Shown here piece after piece: positions 53,217 to 62,815 of a DNA stretch of 64,000 nt; positions within the stretch are counted from its first letter, which is position 1, and every line of letters begins with the position of its first letter. The notes below the pieces were generated by a model that ran no database searches, was not told the origin of the DNA, and saw only the letters and a program-made list of their open reading frames with translations. The position numbers and the translations under genes were made by a program. This DNA comes from Pseudomonas fluorescens. Lineage in GTDB: Bacteria; Pseudomonadota; Gammaproteobacteria; Pseudomonadales; Pseudomonadaceae. The DNA is taken from assembly GCF_001307155.1 (NCBI RefSeq), contig NZ_CP012830.1, forward strand, positions 496,001 to 560,000, in the 5' to 3' direction.

Positions 53217-54090
53217 CCTGAACTCGCCAGAAGCCCTGTGGAATGGGGCTCGCAGTCAAACTGACGATTTTTTCACCAGTAAAAAAAAGCGATGTTTTTC
53301 ATTGACTTAAATTTCCATTACAGGCACCCACTGCGCTTGAAGGTGAAATGACAACCGGGTGACAGCCCACGCAACTAATGTGCACAAGTCCCTTCGAGGT
53401 GGTTATATCACCGCCCTTTTTTCGTGCGTTTTGCAGTCAATCAGTCGCAACGAGCCTCACTGTACCTGCGTTTCAAGCGAGGTGATGGCTCATGCCACTG
53501 GACGCCCGGTGACCCAATTGTGTGCTTTACTGTTGCCGCGACGTTTTACCCCCGACGGCAGATGCTCCAGGCACGGCAATTCCCCGCCAGAGAGCAGAGC
53601 GATTTAAGCATCAGTAAAAGTTTTTTGCCTAACACACTTCCTTTCTCGAATTCAATCCGTTACTATCCGCGGCGTTAGTACCAAGCTGAAAGTCAATTCT
53701 GGTCGAACAACTCCTGCGGTATACCTTCCCTAAAGAGAAGCCTCTACCGACATCACGGGACCGACCACCTCGATGGTTTCCAGGTAATGCTTGCGACAAC
53801 ACTGCCTTTGAATTGAAAGCAAAGGGTGTTGCGAAGCTCACTTACTCTGACCGAACCAACCTGCAAATTGATCAGGATCTTCACCCCGGGCCCAGAACCT
53901 TTGCCCTTGATGTGTTGCCTGCCCTCCTAAGTACCTACCTGCCGGCCCAAGCGCGCAAAAATCATAGCGCTTCAACTGGCTGCTTTGTTCCAGTCGGGTT
54001 CTTCGTTCGATCAATGGTGATCGTCGTTACTGGAACGTTTTAACGTTGCACGGTTCTTATCCGTGTCATTTGTAGGAACACCCAATAACC
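53217..54090. other. Approximately 870-bp region without a convincing gene
   Basis: Several short open frames exist on both strands, but none has a good ribosome site, codon pattern or recognisable product. A poly-A/T patch with TTTTTCATTGACTT lies near 53295-53310; the 12-mer TTTCATTGACTT also occurs near 34655. TTGCCT...TACTAT near 53625-53655 could be a promoter running toward the 54091 gene, giving a leader of over 400 nt. AACGTTTTAACGTT near 54030 is an inverted repeat. A small RNA or long 5' UTR is possible. Confidence 0.4.
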
Positions 54091-54315
54091 ATGTCTACTC
54101 AAATCCACACTCAGGATGCCATCCGCACCCTAACCAACGCTTTTGCTCCAATGAACTGCCTGATCATGGCTGCTCGCAAAGGCTGCTTCAGCTTCACCCT
54201 GGTCAATGAACACGGTATCGCTCGTCACAGCGAACGCCTGTACCCCGATCAATACTCCAGCGCCGAGCCGCTGCAGGCAGTGATCGAGCGTACCCGTCAG
54301 GCACTGGTTGCCTGA
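54091..54315 (+). CDS. Small conserved-looking hypothetical protein, 74 aa
   Basis: A compact 74-aa protein: NAFAPMNCLIMAARKGCFSF, then TLVNEHGIARHSERLYPDQY, and a final AVIERTRQALVA helix. It reads as an alpha-beta-beta-alpha fold. There is no signal peptide or membrane helix, and I do not recognise the family. AGGA lies rather far (about 13 nt) before the ATG. A strong terminator follows 25 bp after the stop, so it is a monocistronic unit with perhaps a very long leader. The pattern of conserved Cys residues (two) has no evident metal-site spacing. Confidence 0.72.
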   Translation: MSTQIHTQDAIRTLTNAFAPMNCLIMAARKGCFSFTLVNEHGIARHSERLYPDQYSSAEPLQAVIERTRQALVA

Positions 54316-54339
54316 AACACCAGAAAAGCTGAAAACATC

Positions 54340-54369
54340 AAAAGCCCTGCTTAAAAAGCAGGGCTTTTT
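54340..54369 (+). terminator. Intrinsic terminator after the 74-aa gene
   Basis: AAAAGCCCTGCTT pairs with AAGCAGGGCTTTT around a 3-nt loop, followed by TA. The A/T flanks make it bidirectional. Confidence 0.92.
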
Positions 54370-54593
54370 ATTGCCTGATATTTCTCCACACGCTGTATCG
54401 GCTTAAGTACCAAGCGATATAACGGTTATAACTCGGCACCGGAAATATTTTAAAAACAGGCCTTTACGGCACGAATATGACACTACACTTCAACTCAAGC
54501 GGCTTGATCCGCTTCCGGCGATCCTGAGTCGATCCACCGCTGCCAAGCCCCACCCGTCAGGAATCGCCGCCCACTTCACGTTTCGAGGGCTTT

Positions 54594-55076
54594 ATGGGTA
54601 TCGCCGCCAGCGAACTGTGCCGTTATGTGATCCGTCCGACGCTGATTTACCTCGGACGCCACAGCACGATTGCCGAATCCCTGCTACTGGGTGTTGCAGC
54701 CAGTCAGTCCGCTCTTGGTTCCGCCCTGCATGACCGCCGCGGGCATGGCCTGTACCGGATTGCCGAACCTCGTCACCAGGCGCTTTGGGATCACTATCTG
54801 GCGCTGGACCCGGAACGCGCCAGCCTGGTTCGCGGCCTCGCCAGCCAACATGCATTTCTCAGCGGTCCGCACCTCGAACTGACCGTCAACCTGCGTTACG
54901 CCACCGCCATCGCCTGGCTATTAATAGAAGAACAGAATACCCCGCTCCCCGAAGCCGATGACCTGCTGGGCATGGCCCGAATCTGGCGCCAGACCTTCCA
55001 GCCACAAGGTCGTCTGCGTGACTTCACCTGCGCCTGGCAAACCTGTGTATCACCGCTGAATCAGATCGCCTGTTAA
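54594..55076 (+). CDS. Conserved-looking hypothetical protein, 160 aa
   Basis: A 160-aa, mostly helical protein: VIRPTLIYLGRHSTIAESLL near the N-terminus, GHGLYRIAEPRHQALWDHYL near 50-70, and LLGMARIWRQTFQPQG near 125-140. GAGGG lies 5 nt before the ATG. No signal peptide, membrane helix or catalytic motif was recognised. It is alone between a terminator and the FadL gene. I recall similar proteins across pseudomonads, but no function. Confidence 0.75.
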   Translation: MGIAASELCRYVIRPTLIYLGRHSTIAESLLLGVAASQSALGSALHDRRGHGLYRIAEPRHQALWDHYLALDPERASLVRGLASQHAFLSGPHLELTVNLRYATAIAWLLIEEQNTPLPEADDLLGMARIWRQTFQPQGRLRDFTCAWQTCVSPLNQIAC

Positions 55077-55221
55077 CCGGGCAATTTGCAAGATCGCGCA
55101 TATAGACGCGATTTTGGTCTGATTGTCCTACAAAAGCGCTCTATCTCAAGCCATACAGCCTATAGCGCTGAAACGAAAATGTTGGTAATTTTCGCCCCGG
55201 TGATCACCAGGAGTTCTAATA

Positions 55222-56493
55222 ATGAAAAAAGTAATGCTCAAAACCACCCTTAGCCTTGCCGTTGCCTTGGCATCCACCCAGATCTTTGCAAGTGGCTTTG
55301 CCCTCAACGAACAAAGCATCAGTGGGATGGGGACTGGTTTTGCGGGACGCTCTTCGTCCGCCGAGGATGCAAGTACTGTATTTGGCAACCCTGCCGGCAT
55401 GTCGCGGATCAAGCGCCAGGAAGTCACTGGCGGGCTGGCAGCTATCGACGCTTCGAGCGATATCAAAGACGCCCACGGCGCCCATCCGGGTACCAACAAG
55501 GGCGACATGGTGCCATTCACAGCCGTTCCGATGGGCTATTACGTCAAACCGATCGATGATCACTGGGCATTTGGCCTCGGTGTCTATGCACCTTTTGGTC
55601 TGATTACCAACTATGAAAGTGGCTTCCAGGGCGGCGGCTTCGGCAGCAAGAGCGAAGTCAAGGTTGTGACCTTCCAACCTACCGTCAGCTATGCCTTCAA
55701 CGACAGAGTATCGATCGGCTTCGGCCCGACCATTAACCGTATTGGCGGCACTCTCGAGTCGGATGTACCTCTTTTTGGCGATACCCACGTCAAGATCAAA
55801 GGCGACGATACCGCTCTGGGCTATAACTTCGGTGTTCTGGTACAAGCCACCGACACGACTCGCCTCGGCCTGACCTATCACTCGAAAGTGAATTACAAGC
55901 TCGAAGGTCATACCGATATCACCGCAGGCGCCAACGCTCCTTCCGCCTTCCTGCAAAGCAATCGATACGACGCTTCGCTGAAAATCGAAACGCCTGAATC
56001 GGTCGACTTCTCCGTGACGCAACAACTGACAGATGCGTGGACCCTGTATGCGGGTTCCACCTGGACCCGCTGGAGCCGCCTGAAAAACATCACCGTCAAT
56101 AACGAAGGCGTCACTGCGGCACAGGGCGGTGTATTGTCCCCAGCCTTGTTCGGCACCATTACGGAAGAGCAGAACTGGCACAATACCTGGGCCTACGCCA
56201 TCGGTACTTCCTACAAGCTGAACAAGCAGTGGGTATTGCGTACCGGCCTGACCTTTGACCAATCGCCGACCAACAATACTGACCGTTCACCACGCATTCC
56301 TACCGGTGACCGCACTATCTTCAGCCTTGGCGCTGGCTACAACGTCACCGATGATCTGACCATCGACGTCGCCTACTCCTACCTCAAGGAAGAAGCTGTC
56401 ACAGTGAATCACTCCAACGCAGTCGACAGTTACAGCGCCAAATATGAAAACAGCTCCAATGGTTTTGGTGTCGGCGCGACCTACCGCTTCTGA
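55222..56493 (+). CDS. FadL/OmpP1-family outer membrane channel
   Basis: A 423-aa outer-membrane beta-barrel for hydrophobic compounds such as long-chain fatty acids. A signal peptide lies at residues 1-23 (cleaved near IFAS). The FadL hatch follows with GFALNEQSISGMGTGFAGRS and VFGNPAGMSRI (NPA motif near 55). The barrel ends in GVGATYRF with C-terminal Phe. CAGGAG lies before the ATG. A strong terminator follows, making it monocistronic. Substrate assignment is from the family. Confidence 0.93.
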   Translation: MKKVMLKTTLSLAVALASTQIFASGFALNEQSISGMGTGFAGRSSSAEDASTVFGNPAGMSRIKRQEVTGGLAAIDASSDIKDAHGAHPGTNKGDMVPFTAVPMGYYVKPIDDHWAFGLGVYAPFGLITNYESGFQGGGFGSKSEVKVVTFQPTVSYAFNDRVSIGFGPTINRIGGTLESDVPLFGDTHVKIKGDDTALGYNFGVLVQATDTTRLGLTYHSKVNYKLEGHTDITAGANAPSAFLQSNRYDASLKIETPESVDFSVTQQLTDAWTLYAGSTWTRWSRLKNITVNNEGVTAAQGGVLSPALFGTITEEQNWHNTWAYAIGTSYKLNKQWVLRTGLTFDQSPTNNTDRSPRIPTGDRTIFSLGAGYNVTDDLTIDVAYSYLKEEAVTVNHSNAVDSYSAKYENSSNGFGVGATYRF

Positions 56494-56529
56494 TTCACGG
56501 CGAGCCTGAACAGCTCACCCGCTGACTTG

Positions 56530-56567
56530 AAAAAGCCCCGCTCTCTTGCACAGAGGCGGGGCTTTTT
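56530..56567. terminator. Terminator between fadL and the small protein gene
   Basis: AAAAAGCCCCGC (56530-56541) pairs with GCGGGGCTTTTT (56556-56567) around a 14-nt loop. It serves fadL on + and probably the MFS/small-protein operon on -. Confidence 0.9.
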
Positions 56568-56579
56568 AGTGGGCGTGAC

Positions 56580-56702
56580 TCAGCAAGCCCCCATACCGAG
56601 CTGCATCAGTGCGAGCCCTCCCCGATGCCAGCCCCACCAGGCCAGCGCCAACAACAGCGCGCCAGCACTGGCAGCAGCGAACCAGGCTGCGATCCTGTTC
56701 AT
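56580..56702 (-). CDS. 40-aa small membrane protein coupled to the MFS gene
   Basis: A 40-codon ORF (MNRIAAWFAAASAG at the start, MQLGMGAC at the end) with one hydrophobic helix (about residues 5-24) followed by WWGWHRGG. Its ATG overlaps the stop of the MFS gene by 4 nt (ATGA), and the shared terminator lies 13 bp after its stop. Position, overlap and hydrophobicity argue that it is a real small protein, perhaps a partner of the transporter. No family recognised. Confidence 0.65.
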   Translation of the reverse strand: MNRIAAWFAAASAGALLLALAWWGWHRGGLALMQLGMGAC

Positions 56703-57907
56703 GCCGCACTCACCTGAGCTTGCAAGCGTGCCACGGGACGCTCGCGTACAGGCCAGTTCAAGACTGCCGCCAACAGACTGAGGAGAATCGCCACCTGCCA
56801 GATCAAGTCATAGTTGCCTGTTCGGTCATAAACCACCCCACCCAGCCAGCCGCCAAGGAACGAGCCCAACTGGTGAAAGAGGAAAACGATACCACCGAGC
56901 ATAGAGAGGTTTCGTACACCAAATAGCGTCGCTACCGTGCCGTTGGTCAAAGGCACTGTCGACAACCAGAGAAACCCCATGGCCATACCGAACAGATAAG
57001 CACTGGCCTGCGTCACGGGAGCCCAGATGAACAAACTGATCACCACCGCACGCAACAGGTAGAGCCCCGTCAACAGACGCGGTTTGGACATGCGCCCGCC
57101 GAGCCAGCCAGCGGTGTAAGTACCGAAGATATTGAACAGGCCAATCAACGCCAGCACCGTGGTACCGACGCTGGCAGGCAGATGCTGGTCGACCAGATAG
57201 GCCGGCAAATGCACGCCGATAAACACCACCTGGAAACCACAGACAAAAAAGCCGAACGCCAACAGCCAGAAGCCCGAGTGCGAACACGCCTCGCGCAGGG
57301 CCTCGGACAGGGTTTGCTCATGACCGAGCACAGGCAGCGGTTTGTCCTTGAGCATGCTGACCAGTGGCACAATCAATGCCACCAGCATTCCCAGCACCAG
57401 CAGCGCGGTTGACCAACCGAGCCAGCCGATCAACCCCAGCGTGCCCGGTAACATGGCGAACTGGCCGAAGGAACCGGCAGCACTGGCGATCCCCATGCCC
57501 ATGCTGCGTTTCTCCGGCGGCAAGGCACGCCCCACCACGCCAAGAATCACCGAGAACGAGGTGCCGGACAGACCAAGACCGATCAACAAGCCAGCGCTCA
57601 ACGACAGCGACAAGGCCGAATCGGACAAGCCCATGAACACCAAACCCACGGCGTACAGAACACCACCGACCAGCACCACTTTCGCCGCGCCGAAACGATC
57701 CGCCAAGGCCCCGGTGAATGGCTGCGCCAGCCCCCAGATCAGGTTCTGCAGGGCGATGGCAAAGGCGAACACTTCCCGCCCCCAGCCGAACTGCGCGCTC
57801 ATCGGCGGCAAAAACAGCCCGAAGCCATGCCTCACGCCAAGCGACAGTGCAAGAATCAGTGCGCTTCCAAGTAGAACCCAACCGCTGGCACGCCACATCG
57901 ATGTCAT
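56699..57907 (-). CDS. MFS transporter (monocarboxylate/oxalate-type)
   Basis: A 402-aa inner-membrane transporter with 12 helices. SLGVRHGFGLFLPPMSAQFG near residues 20-38 and GALADRFGAAKVVLVGGVLY near 65 are typical of the OFA/monocarboxylate-like MFS branch. ATG 57907 follows GGAG at 8-nt spacing; the longer frame to 57952 would run through the operator palindrome. It lies between the MarR gene and a 40-aa gene on the same strand, with a CGGGTATATACCCG operator just upstream. Regulation by the MarR protein is therefore likely. Substrate unknown. Confidence 0.88.
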   Translation of the reverse strand: MTSMWRASGWVLLGSALILALSLGVRHGFGLFLPPMSAQFGWGREVFAFAIALQNLIWGLAQPFTGALADRFGAAKVVLVGGVLYAVGLVFMGLSDSALSLSLSAGLLIGLGLSGTSFSVILGVVGRALPPEKRSMGMGIASAAGSFGQFAMLPGTLGLIGWLGWSTALLVLGMLVALIVPLVSMLKDKPLPVLGHEQTLSEALREACSHSGFWLLAFGFFVCGFQVVFIGVHLPAYLVDQHLPASVGTTVLALIGLFNIFGTYTAGWLGGRMSKPRLLTGLYLLRAVVISLFIWAPVTQASAYLFGMAMGFLWLSTVPLTNGTVATLFGVRNLSMLGGIVFLFHQLGSFLGGWLGGVVYDRTGNYDLIWQVAILLSLLAAVLNWPVRERPVARLQAQVSAA

Positions 57908-57923
57908 TCTTATTCTCCGGTAA

Positions 57924-57937
57924 CGGGTATATACCCG
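57924..57937. promoter_or_regulatory. MarR operator before the MFS gene
   Basis: CGGGTATATACCCG is a perfect 14-bp palindrome, 17 bp upstream of the MFS start and 48 bp after the marR stop. A one-mismatch copy lies before marR itself at 58394. Confidence 0.75.
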
Positions 57938-57984
57938 CTTAAGTTCGCTCAAATTCGGGCTTACGCTTGGAAAGGCCCGCCGCC

Positions 57985-58389
57985 TCAGGCGAGCTCATCC
58001 AGCAAGGCCAGCAGGGTTGCGCGTTTCTCTGCGCCCAGACGATCAATCAGCCGCTGCTGCGCCGCTTCCCAGGCCGGCAAGGCCGCCGCCAGGCGTTCAC
58101 GCCCGGTTTCGGTCAGTTGCACGATGCGATTGCGCTGGTCTTCACCCTCGACCAGCATCACCAACCCCTCCCCCTCGAGCACCCGCAGATTACGCCCCAG
58201 CGTACTGCGATCCAGGCCCATGGCTTCCGCCAAGGTGGAAATGCTCGGTTGATCGAGGCGCTGCAAATTGCACAGCAAGGAATACTGCGCAACGTTGATT
58301 CCGAAGCCGTCGAGGGCGCCGTCGTAATGCCTGCTGACGCCACGGGCGGCGCGACGCAGGTTGGTGCATAAACATTGAGAGGCTAGCAT
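57985..58389 (-). CDS. MarR family transcriptional regulator
   Basis: A 134-aa winged-helix regulator. ISTLAEAMGLDRSTLGRNLR near residues 48-67 is the recognition HTH, and EGEDQRNRIVQLTETGRERL near 80-100 is the wing. ATG 58389 was chosen over the longer frame from 58437, which would read through the operator. A CGTGTATATACCCG site lies 5 bp upstream of the ATG, and the perfect palindrome precedes the MFS gene, so autoregulation and control of the exporter are expected. Ligand unknown. Confidence 0.9.
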   Translation of the reverse strand: MLASQCLCTNLRRAARGVSRHYDGALDGFGINVAQYSLLCNLQRLDQPSISTLAEAMGLDRSTLGRNLRVLEGEGLVMLVEGEDQRNRIVQLTETGRERLAAALPAWEAAQQRLIDRLGAEKRATLLALLDELA

Positions 58390-58393
58390 GGTG

Positions 58394-58407
58394 CGTGTAT
58401 ATACCCG
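58394..58407. promoter_or_regulatory. MarR operator before marR
   Basis: CGTGTATATACCCG differs by one base from the perfect palindrome at 57924. It abuts the marR start, as expected for autorepression. Confidence 0.7.
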
Positions 58408-58471
58408 CGATAAAGTTAAAGCAAGTTCGATTATCAAACAGCCGTTAGGCCGTGCACGTTGACGGTGACTC

Positions 58472-59209
58472 TCAGGCCAGTGCCAACCCCACCAGCACCG
58501 CCGTTTCCAGCAACTCCAGCAACGCCCCGGCCGTATCGCCGGTGGTCCCGCCCAGACGCCGCAACATCACCTGGCGCAACCAGAAGAACATCAGAGCCGC
58601 CAGCACCAGTGCAACAACACCGCTCCAGCCGCCGATCAGCACGCACGCCAGCACGCTGAGCAACAACACCTGCTGACCGGTCTTGCGCGGCAGATGATCG
58701 GCCAGCGCCTGTCCCAGGCCGCCGGCGCGCACATACGGCGTGTTCAGGAACACCCCCAGCAACGCACCGCGACCGATCAATGGTGCAAGGATCAGCCCGG
58801 CCATAGAGTGCTGTTCAATCAACGCCAGTAACGCCGTGAACTTGAGCAACAGCACCAACACCAGCGTCACTACCGCGATCGGCCCACTGCGCGGGTCCTT
58901 CATGATGCTCAAGGTGCGCTCGCGATCGCCAAAACCACCGAGCCAGGCGTCAGCGCTGTCAGCCAGACCGTCGAGGTGCAAACCACCGCTGAGCATCACC
59001 CAGACACTCAACAGCAACGCCGCATGCAACAACGCCGGCGTACCGAGCAACAGCCCATTCAGCGCCCACAACAGCCCGCCAAACAGCAGCCCCACCAATG
59101 GATAAAACAGCAACGAGCGCCCAAGCTCCTGAGGCGTCGGCATGCCTGGCAGACGAATCGGCAAGCTGCTGAGAAACTGCAAGGCGATCCAGAACGGCAA
59201 CATGTTCAC
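58472..59209 (-). CDS. cobS: Adenosylcobinamide-GDP ribazoletransferase
   Basis: A 245-aa inner-membrane enzyme (CobS, CobV in pseudomonad naming) that joins adenosylcobinamide-GDP with alpha-ribazole (phosphate) to make cobalamin. Several hydrophobic helices are seen, and the signature GGLHLDGLADSADAWLGG near residues 75-92 contains the Asp-rich metal site. MKDPRSGPIAVV follows. It overlaps the upstream phosphatase gene by 4 nt and is the last gene of the cobalamin operon in this direction. Confidence 0.95.
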   Translation of the reverse strand: MNMLPFWIALQFLSSLPIRLPGMPTPQELGRSLLFYPLVGLLFGGLLWALNGLLLGTPALLHAALLLSVWVMLSGGLHLDGLADSADAWLGGFGDRERTLSIMKDPRSGPIAVVTLVLVLLLKFTALLALIEQHSMAGLILAPLIGRGALLGVFLNTPYVRAGGLGQALADHLPRKTGQQVLLLSVLACVLIGGWSGVVALVLAALMFFWLRQVMLRRLGGTTGDTAGALLELLETAVLVGLALA

Positions 59210-59781
59210 CCCTCTTCCCTGAGCACGGCATCAGCCTCGACGCGCAACGAAAACAGCGCGCCATGACCGACTTCAACGTTGAGCAATTGCTCGCGCGGTA
59301 ATCCGCGTGCGCGGGCCAGCAACAGGCGCATGACCCCACCGTGACTGATCAGCAACACCCGCTCGCCGGCATAGGCCTGATGCAAGCGCTCGACGGCCGC
59401 CAGCACCCGCGCGGAAAACGCAGTCACCGGTTCACCTTCCGGCGGCGTGAACCCGTAGGGATCGGCCCAAAACCTGCCTAACGCTTCGGCGTCGGTTTCC
59501 ATCAACGCTGCCGCGCTCTGCCCTTCCCAGGCGCCGAAGTGCAGCTCTTGCAGATCCTTGTCCAGCACCACCGGCAAACCCAACCGCTCGGCCAACTCTT
59601 CGGCAAAACGTGCGCAACGTTGCAGCGGCGAGCAGACCAGGCGATCCCATGGGCCTTGATCAATCACCGCCGCGCGCATCTGCTCCCAACCTTTGGCGGT
59701 CAGCGCGTCATCCAGGCTGCCGCGTAAACCGCCACCGAGTTCGGTTTCACCGTGACGCAGCAGATCCAGACGCAACGTCAT
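59206..59781 (-). CDS. cobC: Alpha-ribazole phosphatase (histidine phosphatase family)
   Basis: A 191-aa phosphoglycerate-mutase-like phosphatase. The catalytic RHG motif is [17 protein letters not shown] at residues 5-21, and the second His lies in [14 protein letters not shown] near 145. It removes the phosphate from alpha-ribazole-5'-phosphate or adenosylcobalamin phosphate. It sits between cobT and cobS with 4-nt overlaps at both ends, supporting the assignment over other histidine phosphatases. Confidence 0.9.
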   Translation of the reverse strand: MTLRLDLLRHGETELGGGLRGSLDDALTAKGWEQMRAAVIDQGPWDRLVCSPLQRCARFAEELAERLGLPVVLDKDLQELHFGAWEGQSAAALMETDAEALGRFWADPYGFTPPEGEPVTAFSARVLAAVERLHQAYAGERVLLISHGGVMRLLLARARGLPREQLLNVEVGHGALFSLRVEADAVLREEG

Positions 59782-60833
59782 GCCGGGCGATCGGCCACAG
59801 CCGCTTCAGCGAAGGTCGCCATTTGCCCGTGCAGGTCGCAGGCCAGACGCAGCAATGGCACTGCCACTGCGGCACCGCTGCCCTCACCCAGACGCAGGCC
59901 GAGATCCAGCAAAGGTTCAGCGTTCAGTGTTTCCAATACATGCCGATGGCCCGGTTCAGCCCCACGATGACCAAACAGCAACCACTCGCGGCATGCCGGA
60001 TTCAGGCGCACCGCGACCAATGCTGCCACGCTGCAAATAAAGCCATCGACCAGCACCGCCAAACCTTCTTGAGCGCAGGCCAGATAAGCGCCGACCAACG
60101 CAGCGATTTCAAAACCGCCGAGGTTGAACAATGTCTGCAACACGTTGCCACGCTGAGCAGCATGCAATGCCAGCGCGCGTTCAATCACCTGGGCTTTATG
60201 GCTGACACCCGCCGCGCTCAAACCGGTGCCTGGCCCAGTCAGATGAGCCACCGGGCAATCGAGCAATGCACAGGCCACAGCGCTGGCGGCGGTGGTATTG
60301 CCGATGCCCATCTCGCCACCAATAAACAGCTCGGAGCCTTCAGCAATCGCCCGCAGCACGCTGTCACGGCCGGCCTGTAAAGCTTGCTCGCCCTGGATTT
60401 GCGTCATCGCCGGACCGTGCACGAAGTTCGCAGTGCCTGGACCGATGTGCAGATGACGCACGCCCAGCAAACTCAACGAAGGCGTGACAGTGCCGAGGTC
60501 GACCACTTCCAGCCGCGCCTCAAGCTGCCGCGCCAATACGCTGATCGCCGCGCCACCGCTGACGAAGTTGTGCAGCATCTGCCCGGTGACTTCCTGCGGG
60601 AACGCCGAAACACCTTCGGCGACCACGCCGTGGTCACCGGCAAAAATCGCAATCCACAGCTGATTCAGGCTTGGCTTGACCCGGCCCTGCAACCCGGCCA
60701 GTTGCACCGCCACTGACTCCAGCTGCCCGAGGGAGCCCGCCGGTTTGGTCAGTTGCTGCTGTCGGGCCGCCGCTTGCTCATGCGTTTGCGCATTGATCGG
60801 CTTGCACGGGTTCAACCACCAGGAATGAGTCAT
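59778..60833 (-). CDS. cobT: Nicotinate-nucleotide-dimethylbenzimidazole phosphoribosyltransferase
   Basis: A 351-aa cytosolic enzyme that activates dimethylbenzimidazole with the ribose phosphate of nicotinate mononucleotide. [20 protein letters not shown] near residue 65, [14 protein letters not shown] near 175, [11 protein letters not shown] near 195 and the catalytic Glu in [14 protein letters not shown] near 317 are all present. Full family length. It overlaps cobU upstream and cobC downstream by 4 nt each. Confidence 0.96.
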   Translation of the reverse strand: MTHSWWLNPCKPINAQTHEQAAARQQQLTKPAGSLGQLESVAVQLAGLQGRVKPSLNQLWIAIFAGDHGVVAEGVSAFPQEVTGQMLHNFVSGGAAISVLARQLEARLEVVDLGTVTPSLSLLGVRHLHIGPGTANFVHGPAMTQIQGEQALQAGRDSVLRAIAEGSELFIGGEMGIGNTTAASAVACALLDCPVAHLTGPGTGLSAAGVSHKAQVIERALALHAAQRGNVLQTLFNLGGFEIAALVGAYLACAQEGLAVLVDGFICSVAALVAVRLNPACREWLLFGHRGAEPGHRHVLETLNAEPLLDLGLRLGEGSGAAVAVPLLRLACDLHGQMATFAEAAVADRPA

Positions 60834-61351
60834 AACGCAGTACCTTTCAAAGTCAGGGGCAGGCCGGCGACGGTCAACACGACACGCTGACAGCGCTCAG
60901 CCAGGGCTTGATGCAACCAACCCGCTTCATCGACATAGCGGCGAGTCAATTCGCCCAGCGGTACGACACCCAGACCGGTCTCGTTGCTGACAAAAACAAT
61001 TTCTCCCGGCAGTGATGCCAGACACTCCAGCAGGGCTTCACGCTCATGAGCCAAACGCTCGGGATCTTCAAGCATCAGCAGATTGGTCAGCCACAAGGTC
61101 AGGCAATCCACCAATAAACAACGCTCGGCACTGGCGTTTTCGCGTAGCACCCGGGCCAGTTCCAGCGGCTCTTCAATCAGCGCCCATTCAGGCGGGCGGC
61201 GCTCGCGATGATGGGCCACGCGGGCATTCATTTCGCCATCCAGCGGCTGGCTGGTGGCAATGTACGTCACCGCCAGAGCGCTTTCGCTGGCGAGCTTTTC
61301 AGCCAGACGGCTTTTACCGGAGCGGGCGCCGCCGAGGATCAGTTGCAACAT
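60830..61351 (-). CDS. cobU: Adenosylcobinamide kinase/guanylyltransferase
   Basis: A 173-aa bifunctional enzyme (CobU/CobP) that phosphorylates adenosylcobinamide and adds GMP. P-loop [13 protein letters not shown] at residues 6-18, [16 protein letters not shown] with the guanylylated His near 47, [15 protein letters not shown] near 80, and [11 protein letters not shown] near 120 match the family. It lies 12 bp after cobQ and overlaps cobT. Confidence 0.96.
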   Translation of the reverse strand: MLQLILGGARSGKSRLAEKLASESALAVTYIATSQPLDGEMNARVAHHRERRPPEWALIEEPLELARVLRENASAERCLLVDCLTLWLTNLLMLEDPERLAHEREALLECLASLPGEIVFVSNETGLGVVPLGELTRRYVDEAGWLHQALAERCQRVVLTVAGLPLTLKGTAL

Positions 61352-61363
61352 GATTGAAATCCC

Positions 61364-62815
61364 TTAGAGCCCACAAAGTTCGCGTAAATAGCCCGTATCA
61401 AGATGCTTTTCCACCAAATCCGCCAACCGCTCGATATCGCGCTCGCGCAAGGCGTGGTAATCGACTTCCTGTACGTCCTGCAAACCGGCCCAGCGCAACA
61501 GCGCGCTGCATGCCGCCGGGGACTCGAACAGGCCGTGCAAATACGTGCCGAGCACCTGTCCGTCAGCACTTCGGGCTCCATCGTTGCGACCGTCATCCAG
61601 CAACACCGCCGCCTGCTCCAAAGCACTACCGGTGGTAACCCCGGCGTGAATTTCATAACCGCTGACTTCAGCGTTTTCCAACGCCAGATGTCCGCGCACA
61701 TTGCGCAGCTGCTTCTCTTCTTCGAGCACGGTTTCGAAAGCCAGCAAACCAAGACCAGTACTGGAGCCCGCCGCGCCTTCCAACCCCAGCGGGTCGTGCA
61801 CGTGCTCGCCGAGCATTTGCAGGCCACCACATATGCCGAGCAACTTGCCGCCGTACCGCAAATGGCGGGTAATGGCAGCGTCCCAACCGTTGGCGCGCAA
61901 GTAGTGCAGGTCGCTGCGCACGCTCTTCGAGCCCGGCAGGATGATCAGGTCGGCAGGCGGAATCGGCTGACCTGGCCCGATGAATTGCAGATCGACCTGC
62001 GGATGCAGACGCAGTGGATCGAAGTCGGTGTGGTTGCTGATTCGCGGTAACACCGGCACCACCACGTTGAGCACCTGCTCGGCCTTATCGGCCTGGCGCT
62101 GATCGATGCCGTCTTCGGCTTCCAGATGCAAATCCATGACATACGGCAGCACGCCGATCACCGGTTTGCCGGTGCGTTCTTCCAGCCAGTCGAGGCCTGG
62201 CTGCAGCAAGGCGATATCGCCGCGAAAACGGTTGATGATGAAGCCTTTGACCCGCGCCTGCTCAGTGGCTGACAGCAACTCCAGTGTGCCCACCAAATGC
62301 GCAAATACCCCGCCGCGATTGATGTCGGCGATCAGCACCACCGGACAATCCACCGCTTCGGCGAACCCCATGTTGGCAATGTCGCCAGCGCGCAAATTGA
62401 TTTCGGCGGGTGAACCGGCGCCTTCGACCATCACCACCGGATAGGCTGCACTCAAGCGTTGGTGAGAAGCGAGCACCGCTTGCATGGCGATGGCTTTGTA
62501 GTCGTGGTAGGCGACTGCGTTCATGGTGGTCACGGCACGCCCGTGAATGATCACTTGCGCGCCGGTATCGCTATTGGGCTTGAGCAGCACCGGGTTCATG
62601 TCGGTGTGTGGCTCAAGGTTGGCCGCTTGGGCCTGCACGGCTTGAGCGCGGCCGATTTCGCCGCCGTCGGCGGTTACCGCACTGTTGAGCGCCATGTTCT
62701 GCGGCTTGAACGGCACCACGCGAACACCCTGGCGCGTCAGCCAACGGCACAACGCGGTTACCAGGGTACTTTTGCCGGCGTCCGAGGTGGTGCCCTGCAC
62801 CATCAACGTGGTCAT
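61364..62815 (-). CDS. cobQ: Cobyric acid synthase
   Basis: A 483-aa amidotransferase that adds amide groups b, d, e and g to adenosylcobyrinic acid a,c-diamide using glutamine and ATP. The N-terminal synthetase domain has [18 protein letters not shown] (P-loop, residues 6-23) and [12 protein letters not shown] near 125. The C-terminal glutaminase domain has catalytic Cys in [13 protein letters not shown] near 335 and His in [11 protein letters not shown] near 430. It overlaps cobD upstream by 4 nt. Confidence 0.96.
   Translation of the reverse strand: MTTLMVQGTTSDAGKSTLVTALCRWLTRQGVRVVPFKPQNMALNSAVTADGGEIGRAQAVQAQAANLEPHTDMNPVLLKPNSDTGAQVIIHGRAVTTMNAVAYHDYKAIAMQAVLASHQRLSAAYPVVMVEGAGSPAEINLRAGDIANMGFAEAVDCPVVLIADINRGGVFAHLVGTLELLSATEQARVKGFIINRFRGDIALLQPGLDWLEERTGKPVIGVLPYVMDLHLEAEDGIDQRQADKAEQVLNVVVPVLPRISNHTDFDPLRLHPQVDLQFIGPGQPIPPADLIILPGSKSVRSDLHYLRANGWDAAITRHLRYGGKLLGICGGLQMLGEHVHDPLGLEGAAGSSTGLGLLAFETVLEEEKQLRNVRGHLALENAEVSGYEIHAGVTTGSALEQAAVLLDDGRNDGARSADGQVLGTYLHGLFESPAACSALLRWAGLQDVQEVDYHALRERDIERLADLVEKHLDTGYLRELCGL

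Noticed and set aside
53813..54043. 76-codon open frame in the large intergenic region
   Set aside because: It has no ribosome site or recognisable pattern and an unlikely composition; it is best treated as non-coding.
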